A DNA stretch of 64,000 nt from Pythium myriotylum (lineage: Eukaryota; Oomycota; Peronosporomycetes; Pythiales; Pythiaceae), in contig JALJCQ010000008.1 in NCBI GenBank assembly GCA_023091665.1, positions 310,001 to 374,000 of the forward strand, in the 5' to 3' direction. The position numbers and the translations under genes are program-made. Positions 29,145 to 40,500 of the stretch are shown piece by piece. The notes under the pieces were generated by a model. That model was given only the letters and a program-made list of their open reading frames with translations, was not told the origin of the DNA and made no database searches. Position 1 is the stretch's first letter, and every line of letters starts with the position of its first letter.

Positions 29145-32100
29145 ATGCCGCTGTTCATGGGCGACATCGCGGAGCTGCGCGACTGGCGAGACGCCGGCAG
29201 CGACCACAGCGAGTCCGTGGGCGCTCGCGCCGAGGAGCAGCGCGTCGGCACGCAAGGTGAGTCGCTCCAGAGTCATCCGAGGGAAACCCGAGCGACTGAC
29301 CGACTGACCTGTCGACTGACCTGGCGACTTGGCAGCGTCGTTCGAGCAGCTCCTGGAGCGCGAGCTGGCGCGAGAGCAAGCGCAGGGCGCGCCGCCAGGC
29401 CCGCGCGAGCCGGCGCGCAAGCCCACGAAGCAGTTTCTACGGAAGGGCGCGCGCGGGTGGTGGATGGAGCGTCCCGAGGCCAAGCGCAAGATGCAGCGCC
29501 ACGTGCTCGAGTCGGTGGACGTGGACGAGAACAACCAGGCGAGCCACAAGCCGACAAAGACGGTGGGCAGTGGCGCGCGGAAGCCTCGGCCGGCGAGCAG
29601 CGAAGGCACGACGTCGCCCGAGCCGGTCAAGCGCGACGAGGTCGCGGCCGCGGTGCAGATCTCGCCTGTGAGGCTGTCGCCGACGCGGCGTGACGGAGAG
29701 GACGCCGTGAGAAGGAGTATGGCGATGTGGAGAAGTAACAACCCAAGAACGAACGAGAGCATCGAGACGCTAGGTATGAGCGGCGTTCGAGAGGACTACG
29801 AGGCTCGCCGTGAGAGAGAAGCCGATGAGCTGGCGGATTTTGAAGCGCTCGAGCAGGCACTCGCGGCCGAGAAGGAGTCGTATCAACGAGAGAAGCAAGA
29901 TCAGAAGCAGTATGATATGTATGAAGATGATGGCGCGTCCTGGCTACGCAGTTCGGAGGGCGGTGAAAGCCTGCGGGAAGAATCGCAACGTTTATTGCAT
30001 ACTGCGTCTCGTCGATCGAGCTACAGTAATTTCGACCTGGGAGGCGAGTCAGCAATGGTGTTTGAGGGCGACGATCACGTTTTCCGGTCCCCAATGCCAC
30101 CGCGAGAGCAGGCCAACAGACACCACGGGACGCGAATGAGGCAGTCTCGTCCGTCATTTTCACCGTCGGATATTAGTGCTGTCAGTTTGAATGACTCGGA
30201 GCCGTGGGGAGACGGTGGCGTCATCGATCACTTTGCGAAGCTTCCAGAATCGCCGATTGCCAAGCACGGGGCACAACCATACCACCTAAATAGTGGGAGT
30301 GGCGCGGCTTCCAAGGGGAGAGATTCGTTGTGGGAACAGCAAGGAGGTGAAGAGGACAACGAAAGCGAACTCTACGATGAGTTCAGCGCTGAACATGGAG
30401 CTGACCGAAACGGAACCAGGTATGGTCATCTCGATGCACCGGTCTCGTCGCTGGTCCAACAGGTCTTTGGTGGGGCTCGGTCGGTAAGGGATGAAAAGCA
30501 CGAGGACGAAGAGCCTATGCGTCAAGTGTCGAAAAATCAGCGAGGGGTCAAGAAATCCAGCGCTCCCAAGCAGCCCCCGCGGTCTATGAGTGCACCCCGA
30601 AAGGGCACAAATACAGCTGGGCAAGACAAATCCAAGCCCCGAGATCAACAACAACGCGATTCTGCGCACCCACAGCTTCCGCCTAGAGCGCGCGTTCCAA
30701 CGTATGAGACTTCCGGCTTTCTTCCAGTCTCTGTGGAACAGAAAGTTGCCGAGTTAGAAGAAGAAGTCAAGTTCTACAAGTCTGAGACCTTACAGCTTCA
30801 ACGTAAGAAAGCGCAGTACGACGAGGAGCTGCAGCGGATTGCCCGAGAGAAATCGAACATTGATAAATATCGAGAAGAGCAAGTCGAACTCATCGCGCAA
30901 GAGTGGCAACGCGAGCGACAGAAGATGAAGCAAGAGGAACGGATGTTTGAACGTCAGATGAAGCTAAAGCTGAGTGCTGCTGGGTCGGCGGCAAGTCGCA
31001 AAGATCGAGCTGAAATAGAGTCTCTGAAAGCTCAAATCGTAGCGTTACAGCTGGAGGCAAAGAAGTCAGCGTCAAAGCTGAAGGCAGCAAACGAAGTGTT
31101 GAGGCAGCGTGTCGCGGTAAGTTTTTTTTTCAAGTTTTGCATGGATGACATCTCTGATATTGTATTTCCTTCATGTGTAGGAGTTGGAGGGTAAAAATCG
31201 TGATCTGACTGAGGAAATCAAGTTCCTAGAGCAAGACCGACTGACTCAATGGCAAAGATACGAAGAAGTCGTCAAAGAGTTGGAGACGCGGAAGCTGAAA
31301 GCGGCGTTGAGTTCAAGGACAGAGAAGGAGGAAGATCGCAAAACAACCCTTGGTGAAATTTCGCAGGTCGGTGAGTCTGCAGAAGAACTGCTCAACTCTT
31401 TCCAGACCGCTCGTCAAACCACCAGGCAAAATGGGCCACTTGAGATCAAGCATGCAAAGACACCTCGAGTGAGCACGCCGACCCACGTGCGCGAAGATGA
31501 TTACAATCCGGGACGTTACCGCCAAGACAGCTCTTCAGCCGATGTCTCGAGGGAACCGAGCCCCCCTGCCAGACCTACCCCAAACACCGGTACCCAAGGT
31601 GGCGATCGAGCGCCACAAACGACGGCGGCAGTGGATGAAGTCGTGCACCCTGGAGGAAAGCGAGAGATAACCTATCGGGACGGGACGAAGCGGATCTTCT
31701 TTGCTGACGGGAACGAGAAGGAGATCCTGCCCAACGGGAACGTCATTATTCGCTTTACGAATGGTGACAGGAAGGAGGTACGATTTTCTGTGTTTCTCCA
31801 CCGGGTTCTTTCGTATGCTAACTGTCGATCTCATCCTCATGAAGTACTTCCCACACACTGGAGTGAGTGTGTACCACTACCACGAAGCTCAGACGAAGCT
31901 TACGACATACCCTGACAAGACCAAAGTCTACGAGTTTCCCAACCAGCAGATCGAAAAGAGCTTCCCGGACGGGAAAACGGAGATTCTGTTTGCCGATGGC
32001 ACTAAAAAGACCATCCACCCCAACGGCGACGAACTCTCGATGTTCACGGACGGCACGACAATGCTCGAGTATAAAGACGGCTTGCAGGATGTCACACTCG

Positions 32101-32216
32101 CCAACGGGCGGCGAATACGCTACTACCCGGATGGCAGGAAGACTCTTGTCGGCGAGAATGGCCAAGAGAGTGAAGTTCACTCGGACGAAGAGCTAAAGGA
32201 GCTGACGCAAGGCTGA
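29145..32216 (+). CDS. SAS-4/CPAP centriole assembly protein (TCP10 C-terminal G-box)
   Basis: Four exons: 29145-29256, 29336-31116, 31181-31777 and 31845-32216, giving 953 aa with all phases consistent (donors GTGAGT, GTAAGT, GTACGA; the last intron carries a perfect TGCTAAC branch site). The C-terminus is the Gly-rich beta-repeat G-box of CPAP/SAS-4: GTKRIFFADGNEKEILPNG, then YPDKTKVYEFPN, FPDGKTEILFADGTKK and YYPDGRK. This domain is made of repeated short beta-hairpins that bind STIL/Ana2 to build centrioles. The middle holds a coiled coil (about residues 520-680; EELQRIAREKSNIDKYREEQ), and the N-terminal half is disordered and charged. It indicates basal bodies, hence flagellated zoospores. 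It is convergent with the sphingosine kinase, 85 bp away. Confidence 0.93.
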
Positions 32217-32301
32217 TGATGAGGTGATGCCATGATGTGGATACGAAAAATGGAGGATTCTGCTACTTTTTTAGATACACACTGGGAACTTCTTCAACAC
32301 A

Positions 32302-34034
32302 TTAGCATCCGCCGGGAGGGAGGCACATCACTCGACCAAGCGCGCGGTGCACTTCGACTTGGACTTTCGGCCCCTGAAATCGCTCCCCGTCGACGACGAC
32401 CAGGTCTTTTGGGTTATCGACTTCCAGCGTGAATGCTCGCGTTCGAATGATCTGCACCTGCTTCTGGTTCACGTGCGTTCCGCTTTCGAGCCCCAAGAGA
32501 AGCTTTGCGAGTTCAAGGCGAGAAAACGGAGCTGGCACGCAGCAGAGGTAGTAATATCCATCATCGATTCCAGCCCCAGGAACGACCACAGCATCCGCTG
32601 CGCCGTGCGAGACACTCATGCCCCAGAACAAGTGGAAATCGCCTGCGAGCTCCTTCCACTCGCCTTGGACGTGGGGCACTTTTTGCTCGGGCCTGGAAGC
32701 ATAGCAATCGAACGCTGGAGCGAGCTCATCGTCGAAACCATGATCACGCTCGTGGTATTTTGGTGGTGACACGTTATCGTTGTCGGAGCTCAGATATCGA
32801 ATCGTGCCCGCGAATGTCTGCTGTGAGCCGAGGATCTTAGCGACGGCTGAGATAGTGAACCGCAAGCCACCAAACATTCGGAACCGCTCAGACTCGATGT
32901 CGACGTCCGCGATGAACGCCCACTCGAGCGACAGGAACGAGTACATGACCTCCTGGTGGCTATTCAAGACGGTCGAGATGTCGAGATCGTGCACCGTGCC
33001 CTTGGCGAGCGCGTACGCTGCATTGAGCGCATGGATTTTCTCGTAGCTTCGAGTCAGCAGCGACGCCGCGAGTCCGTTTCCAGAACCACCCGGGATGATG
33101 CCGAGCGGCTGCTGGATCGCTCGCTTCCAATCGTCGCGCTTCATGATGCCTTGCAGAACTGACGATCAAACCATCTCCCCCGTCAGTACCGGAAATTATC
33201 GACCACCAATCAAAGCCTACGAGCCTACCTTCTGAAAGGAGCCCGTCGCCGCCAACGCAGACCACACAGTCGTACGTGCCCAATGGGATCTCCATGACGT
33301 GCTCGGTCGCATGCGCCTGGTATTGCGTGAGGACAACTTCGCACTCGATGTTGCTCTGCTCGAAGATCGGCGCGACCAGCGTCTTGTACGTCTGCTTGGC
33401 CTTTCCGGCGCCGCCCACGGGGTTGATGTAGACCAAGTATTTCTGCACACGATGGCAAAAAAAAACAAAGCAAGTCAGTTCCCTTGGTCAACTCCCCTCC
33501 AGTCGTCTGAGAAATCTTCCAAGCACGTACGCGTCTCCGGAGACCGAGGTTGCTCTGCAAGATCGCCGAGCCGGCGGGGCTGAACGCGCGCGGGTCCGCG
33601 AGCGTCTGGATGAGCGTGACCAAGTGCGGGATCGTCTTGACGCCTTCCTCGCCCGAGCACCGGAACGTCCAGTGCACGGCCGATCGCTCGAGCGGCTCGC
33701 GCGCGTGCTTGCTCTGCGTGGGCGAGGCGCTGCGCTTGCTGCTGTTCTTGGCGACGCAGGCGTAGATGGCGAAGTCGACGCTGTCGTCGTCGCCCGCGGG
33801 GCCCGCGAGCACGGCCGCGCCGAGCACGTCGGCCCACGGGATGAGCTCGACGGCGCCGCGCTTCTGCTTGCGACTGAAGAGCCCGCCGCCGCCGCTGGGC
33901 AGCGCGAGCAGCTCGACGCCGTCGACCGCGAGCGCGACGCGGAAGGCGCCGGCGTGCGCGGCCGACTGGTACTGCAGGCAGCTCACGACGGGCGCGCGCC
34001 GCGGCGCCCAGTGCGTGTGGAGGAACTTGTCCAT
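32302..34034 (-). CDS. Sphingosine kinase-like lipid kinase
   Basis: Three exons: 34034-33531, 33442-33229 and 33158-32302, giving 524 aa (donors GTACGT and GTAGGC). Exon 1 encodes an N-terminal region typical of plant/oomycete sphingosine kinases (possibly PH-like) with an Arg/Ala-rich stretch. The diacylglycerol-kinase catalytic fold follows: YLVYINPVGGAGKA (C1), GGDGLLSEVLQGI (C2, spanning the second junction) and GIIPGGSGNG (C3), then the sphingosine-kinase hallmark ADVDIESERFRMFGGLRF (C4). The enzyme phosphorylates sphingoid bases to make a lipid signal. The gene ends just after the convergent SAS-4 gene and shares an upstream region with RPS4. Confidence 0.92.
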
Positions 34035-35004
34035 GGGCGAAGTGAGCGAAGAATAAGGGCAACTTGCGTCCGATCGCCCAATAGTGACTGGCGTGAGGCG
34101 AAATCTTCGAATCGACCTGGGATCAAGGACCTTGCGGATCGGAAAACACTTGGTTTTTGTATGTACAGCATGGCGGCGAGGTTCGTAATGCCAGGGAGTG
34201 GCCACGTCGCTCCCTCGTGCTGGTATTTCCGGCCCAGGGAAAGGAGATGGGGTGTTCCAGAGCGTGTTTCGACCGTGTGCCGCGAAAGATACAGCGTGTG
34301 CCACCGTGTTCTGCCACGAACACGCTCGCCCCGTCGCAATTTGCAGCTTCCAACAAAGAGCGAGCGAGAGGGGGGAAAAGCGACGCCGCCGACGACGACG
34401 GAAGAACGCGCCCACGTGGCCCTCGAGCGAGTGCGGAGTGCGGAGTGCGGATGGCGCGATCGCGGCGTCGCGTGGGTGGCGCCAGCGGCGCGCTGGCTCC
34501 ACGACTCGCCCGCGGCACCCACTGCGCCGACCAGCAGGTTGGTTTTCTTTTTTTGCCAGTCGCGACGCCCAGAATTTTTATGTGATGTCGCAAATAAGAT
34601 CGCAAACACATAAGAAATGAGAGGGTGGCACTGAAGACCTCCACAAGTGCATATTACTACGAATTGATAAGTTATCATTTTTGTGGGTTGGTTGGCATAC
34701 CTTCGAACAGAGGGTATGCTATGATACAGGTGCGACACCATCTTTCTCAGGTCCCATGCCAACTATTCTCTCCCAGAGGTCTCCATTAAAAGTTCGCCTG
34801 CGTGGTCCACCCCGTACTTATCCCTCCCCCCCCGCAACTATGCTTTGCCTCTGCAGCGAACCTCGTGAACCATTCCCCTCTGTCCCCCGTGTCTGGTTGG
34901 TTGGCGGCGCTCGTGAGCAGCTCCGTGCTGAATATGACACTTCCGCTAGTTCTCCTTTCTTTCGCTTCCCCGCACGTGAACCCCGTTCTCCCTTCCTCGG
35001 AACC
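34035..35004. other. Divergent upstream region of sphingosine kinase and RPS4
   Basis: 970 bp, with a short GAGTGCG tandem (about 34429-34452) and pyrimidine-rich stretches near the RPS4 start. Frames here are antisense or accidental. Confidence 0.45.
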
Positions 35005-35976
35005 ATGCCGCGTGGACCTCGCAAGCACCTCAAGCGCATGTCGGCGCCCAAGCACTGGATGCTCGGCAAGCTCGACGGCATCTGGGCGCCGCGCCCGTCG
35101 TCGGGTCCGCACAAGCTCCGCGAGTGCCTGCCGCTCGTGATTGTGCTGCGCAACCGCCTCAAGTACGCGCTCACGAAGAAGGAAGTGACGGCCATCTGCC
35201 TCAACAAGCTCATCAAGGTCGACAACAAGTTCCGCGTGGACCCGGACTTCCCGGCCGGCTTCATGGACGTGATTGAGCTCCCCAAGTCGGGCGACCAGTT
35301 CCGTCTTCTCTACGACACCAAGGGCCGCTTCGTGCTCCACCGCATCTCGGCCGAGGAGAAGAAGTACAAGCTCGCCAAGGTCACGCGCCAGGAGTTCACC
35401 AAGAAGGCCATCCCGTACATCGCGACCAACGACGGCCGCACGATCCGTTACCCGGACCCGCTCATCAAGGTCAACGACACGGTCAAGATCGACCTCGAGA
35501 CCGGCAAGGTCGTCGACTTCATCAAGTTCGAGACGGGCAACCTCGTCATGATCACGGGCGGCCGTAACGCCGGCCGTGTCGGCATCCTCCACCACGTCGA
35601 AAGGTAGGAACACACCCCAAATGACTCGCAGAGCCGGGTGTGGTTGGTCGGTCGACGTTGACTTTGAGTTCAACGCAAGAACCCCTTCCTCGTGGTCGTC
35701 TTTTTTCCCTTCTCAACAGAGGACAAAAAGCACCACTGCATTTATTTGGACACGAGACACTGACGCTTTTTGTTGCTGTTTTCTAGACACGAGGGTTCGT
35801 TCAACATTGCCCACATCAAGGACTCGGCGGGCCACGGCTTCGCCACGCGTCTCGGCAACGTGTTCGTGATCGGCAACGAGTCGCGTCCGCTCGTCTCGCT
35901 CCCGAAGGGCAAGGGCATCAAGCTCAGCATCCTCGAGGAGCGTACGGTCCGCGAGAACAAGCAGGCCAACCACTAA
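35005..35976 (+). CDS. RPS4: 40S ribosomal protein S4
   Basis: Two exons, 35005-35603 and 35787-35976, with a 183-nt intron (GTAGGA...TTCTAG), giving 262 aa, the normal length for eS4. It starts [20 protein letters not shown] and ends [20 protein letters not shown]. The S4 RNA-binding, KOW and central domains are complete, and the junction codon (AG|A) restores [15 protein letters not shown]. Codon use is extremely biased to C/G endings, as expected for a highly expressed gene. Confidence 0.97.
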
Positions 35977-36180
35977 TTTATCCTAGTCGGTTAGTCTAAA
36001 GAGTCTCTCGCGCACGCCTCGCCCCTCGGTTCTTCTCCTGATGCCTTTGAACGGGGCTCGGAGAGCTTGAAGTGAGGTGGCGTCGTGGAGACTCGTCGCA
36101 CACTTTGAAAGAGAACTTGTGGGAACGAAAGTCAATCAACTGGAGCTTTTCCAACACCAACCATTATTCTGTTTTGAGGT

Positions 36181-37107
36181 TTAATGGAGCAGCATGGTCG
36201 ACGTGTCGATCTGCCCACAAGACGAGATCTCGACTGGCAGCTTCGGGTCGCCTCGCTCGGTCGCGACCGCGTGGATCGCGTTGAGGACGTTGAAGCTTTT
36301 TTCTCCGAGCAGGCAGCCGAAGACGACGTGCTGGTCGTCAAACTGGGGTGTCTGCATGTAGACGAACCAAAAACTCAGAAATCATTTGCGACAGCAGTGT
36401 TTCATGGGGTTTTCAACGTACAGGGCCAAAGTGGAGATAGAAGAGGCTCGTGTTCGAGTCGGGACCCGTATTGGCCATGGAGAGCACGCCTGGCCCCGTG
36501 TGGCGGAGGATAAAGTTCTCGTCGACGAACGGCCGTGGAGACGGAGACAGCGCGAAAGCTGCGGTGGGGTCTTGGTTGGGCTGCAGCGAGATCTCATCGT
36601 CGTCTTTCGGGTCGTCAGGCTGGTCGAACGTGCTCTCTCCTCCCGAGCCGTCGTGGTTCTGCACGCCGAGTCAATTTGTGCTGCCAACGCTGCGAAGTCG
36701 GGAGGAAGACGTACGAGGTAGTCGCCCGACTGGCAGAATTTGTCCTTCACGACTCGATGGAAAGGACTAGAAGATACAACCAAAGCCCAGCAGCGTTGGA
36801 ACCGACCGAGTGCACAGTCCTCCTCACTGACTGTCAACAATACCAGTGCGTGAGCTGCCGGCGTCTCCCCGTCAGCGAGTTGCGCGTCTCGCCCGTGCAG
36901 AGCCGGCGAAAGTTCTCGGCGGTGCGGGGCACGACATCGGCACGAAGCTACTCGAACCGATTTGGATCAAGCAAAAGTCGACAAAACGCAAAACACGCGT
37001 GTCCTCACCTCGATTAGCAAACGACCAGCGAGCTTCTCGCCGATCTTGACGTCCAAATACACGATCGGGTTCTCTCGTCGGCTCCGGCGTTGCGGTGGCG
37101 CCAGCAT
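36181..37107 (-). CDS. Divergent cyclophilin-type prolyl isomerase
   Basis: Five exons: 37107-37009, 36947-36844, 36766-36715, 36658-36422 and 36351-36181 (220 aa), all in register. The cyclophilin blocks [72 protein letters not shown] and QHVVFGCLL are present. Catalytic Arg72 (FHR), Gln80 and the His172 position are kept, but positions that are Gln111, Phe113 and Trp121 in human cyclophilin A read Leu157, Tyr159 and Gln167. An acidic insert of roughly 30 residues (about 97-128, [18 protein letters not shown]) interrupts the fold before the DENF block. It may be a low-activity or protein-binding cyclophilin. Its start region is divergent from the PDR gene. Confidence 0.9.
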
Positions 37108-37576
37108 TTCCAGAAATTGTAACTACCGTGGCCGATGTCGGTAGGGTGGCTCCAGTAAGATATCACATCGATTGAATCCATGTCACACAGCTCCTCACGA
37201 AACCACCTTGTCCCGAAATTTCTCCCGAGACTTGCTTGCTTCCGTTTCTATCGAGTCGGTACGTGAAAGTCTGGTCCCGCCTCGACTATTTTAGCCTCTC
37301 TAACCGCTACGGCGAGAGTGATCGCATACTCAGACACGGGACGTTGTAGTCGACGGACTGCTCTTCTGCCTTTCAACTGCCGTGAGAATCAAGAATACCC
37401 TTTCACTCCTCTGAGAAACACCACCGCGGGACGTCAGTGGGTCAGAACCTTGAAGAACAAGCCCTCTGGATATTTTTTTCGCGAACTGCAAAGCTCAAAA
37501 CGGCAGACGCGCAATCTCGGTTTTGGCCTCGGGCACTCGCGATCTTGGCTCGAAGAGGACTTGCACACCCACTGAC
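37108..37576. other. Divergent promoter region of the cyclophilin and PDR transporter genes
   Basis: 469 bp with no separate gene. The open frame of the PDR gene extends into it from a TTG at 37523, which is not taken as the start. Confidence 0.45.
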
Positions 37577-40500
37577 ATGTCCACGGACGATGAGGAACCA
37601 CCGACACCACCATCATCACCACCAGCATCTCCACCAGCATCACCACCATCATCACCGCCACGACTGGGCAAAGGCGCCAGCGTCACGTCGTTTGCGGATG
37701 CGTCGGGTGCCGTGGCGATGCAGCAGACGACGCCGCATCCGCCCCACGAGGATCTTCTCGAGATCTCGACGGCTCGCAAAGTGTCAGCGACGTCTAGCGC
37801 GAGCTCAGTCGATGAAGAAGGCGAGGAAGGAGACAGTGGTGGTAAGGCTACGGGCGAGGATGGAGACGCCGGCCTTCCGTACCTCCACTCGCGCCTCAAG
37901 TCGGCCATGCTCGAACGGTACTCGTCAATGGATACCACTAACCTCGACGCATTGCTCAGCGGCGGACTTGATCGCTTCTACGGCAAGTATCGGAAAGCTT
38001 GGAAGAAGAATAACCTGAGCTTCCCGACACCTGAGATCTCATTCGAGAATCTCAGCTACTCAGTGCGAATGAGCACAGGGCCGTCGGCTTCAAAAGGATC
38101 CATCGGCGGCTTCCTGCGCACGATTGTCAAGCCCTGGCGTAAGCTCAAGACCGTCAAGAAGGTCATCCTCCACCCCATGTCGGGCACGATCCGCCAAGGT
38201 TCCATGACGCTCGTGCTGGCCAATCCTGGTGCAGGCAAGTCCACTTTCCTCAAGGCACTCGGCGGCAAGCTCAAGACCCACGGACCACGGTCTCTCAAAG
38301 GATCCATCACGTACAGTGGACTGCCAGCAGACGAGATCGACATCTCCAAGCTCGTGGGCGTCGTGGACCAGTCGGACAACCACCTTCCGACGCTCACGGT
38401 TCGTGAAACCATTCAGTTTGCCGACCGCTGCCTGAATGGACCGCCGGAGAACCAGCCGGAGAAGCTACGTGAGGTCGCACGTCTCCGTACCGACTTGTGT
38501 CTCCATATCTTAGGCCTCACCAAGTGTGCTGACACCGTCGTGGGCGACGCGATGCTTCGCGGTGTGAGCGGAGGTGAGCGCAAGCGTGTGACGCTCGGCG
38601 AGATGCTCGTGGGTGGCCAGAGCGTCTTCCTCTGTGACGAAGTCAGCACGGGACTCGACTCAGCTGCGACCTTCGATATCATGAAGTCGCTGCGCACGTG
38701 GACACGCACGCTCGGCGGCTCGGCCGTCGTGGCGTTGCTGCAGCCCCCACCGGAGGTTGTCGACCTCTTCGATGACGTACTGATCCTCACGGAAGGCCGA
38801 CTTGTGTACCATGGACCCACCAAAGAAATGCTACCGTACTTCCGCTCGCTGGGATTCGCTTGTCCGTCGACAGTCGACGCTGCAGAGTTTGCCGTGGACG
38901 TCGTGTGCGGACGTGGTGCCCAGTATTTGCTCCCACGCTCGTCGATCGCTGGTGCTGCGAGCGCGAAGCCTCCTCGCCGTGCACAACAGTTTGAGGAGGT
39001 CTTCCAGCGAAGCGAGGGGCACTTGAAAGTACTTGCGGCCATGGAGGAACAGAAGAAATTGCAAAAGAAAGTGTCGACGACGGGTGCGCTGCACTCTGTC
39101 GAGCACCTCATCTCCAAGAAGAAGTCCAAGAAGGCGCCGGAGCGGTTTGGGGCGGGTTTCTTTGAGAGCACGGCGCTTGTTCTTGCTCGCCAGAGGAAGA
39201 TCTGGATGCGCGACACGGCCTTGATCTACGGAAAGCTGATCGAGGCTGTACTGGTCGGGTTATTGTTGGGCATCATCTATCTGGAGTGCAATCAGAAGAT
39301 CTACTTGCGCATGTTCTTCTTCGTGATCGCGATCTTCCAGCGCCAGGCCTGGCAGCAGATCACCATCTCGTTCCAGGTGCGCAACGTCTTCTACAAGCAG
39401 CGCTCCCGCAACTTCTTCCGCACGCTCAGCTACACACTCGCCGAGTCGATCGTCCAGATACCGCTAAATATCGTTGTCTCGTTCCTGCTCTGCATCATCT
39501 TCTACTTCATGAGCGGGCTATCACGCACGGCCAATTCATTCTTCGTCTTTTACGCGTTGATCCTGAGCTTCCAGCATGCGATCTCGGCGATTTTTACGAT
39601 GCTGGCGTCGATCGCACCCAGCGTGACAGTCGCACAGGCCATGGCTTCCATGACCGTTAGCTTCTTCTTGCTCTTCTCTGGCAACATCATCCTGCCGCTG
39701 CTCATCCCGCACTACTGGAAGTGGATGTACTGGTTCAGCCCGACGGCGTGGACGCTGCGTGGCGTGCTGCTCAACGAGTTCCACTCCAAGCGCCACTCCG
39801 AGGAAGACCGCAAGGCCATGCTCGGGCGATTCCAGGTGACCCAGGGCAAAGAATTCATCTGGATCGGCATCCTCGTCCTGCTCGCGTACTACGTCATCTT
39901 CACACTCCTCAACACGGCTGCGCTGCATTTCATCCGTCACGAGACACAGTCCACGGCCGGCTCCACAACCGGGAGCACGTCAGACTCGTACTCGGAGGTT
40001 GAAGATCAACGATCCAATATCAGTGCTGCACCACTGGCAGGAGGCAAGACGGACGCGGGCGAAATTGTCGTAGCCGTCGACGCGGAAGCAAGCTCCAAGC
40101 CCGCGCAATGCGTCCCAGCCTACCTGGCCGTTCGAAATCTCGAGTACTACGTACCGCACCCAGCAAAGCCTGGCGAGCAGCTCCAGTTGCTCCAGGGCAT
40201 CACGGCGTACTTTACACCTGGCAACATGACGGCACTCATGGGCTCGAGTGGAGCTGGCAAGACGACCTTCATGGACGTGCTGGCGGGTCGCAAGACTGGC
40301 GGTGTTATCAAGGGCGAGATCCTCGTCAACGGGGAACCCAAAGACCCAGCGACGTTCAGCCGTATTGCTGGATATTGTGAGCAGATGGACATCCATTCGG
40401 GCGGTGCGACGATCCAGGAGGCGCTCGAGTTCTCAGCACGACTGCGTCTCCCTGCTGACACCTCACTAGAAGCCCGAGCCGAGATCGTGCGGACGACCAT

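Noticed and set aside
29145..29693. 182-codon frame starting at the SAS-4 ATG
   Set aside because: It shares only exon 1 with the gene; beyond the GTGAGT donor it reads through the intron into the wrong frame.
33225..34502. 425-codon minus-strand frame over sphingosine kinase
   Set aside because: It runs through introns 1 and 2 and an upstream non-coding stretch; the spliced model restores the family domains instead.
34681..35004. N-terminal extension of RPS4 in the open frame
   Set aside because: The known protein starts at [11 protein letters not shown]; the upstream part is Pro/Ser-rich leader sequence in frame by chance.
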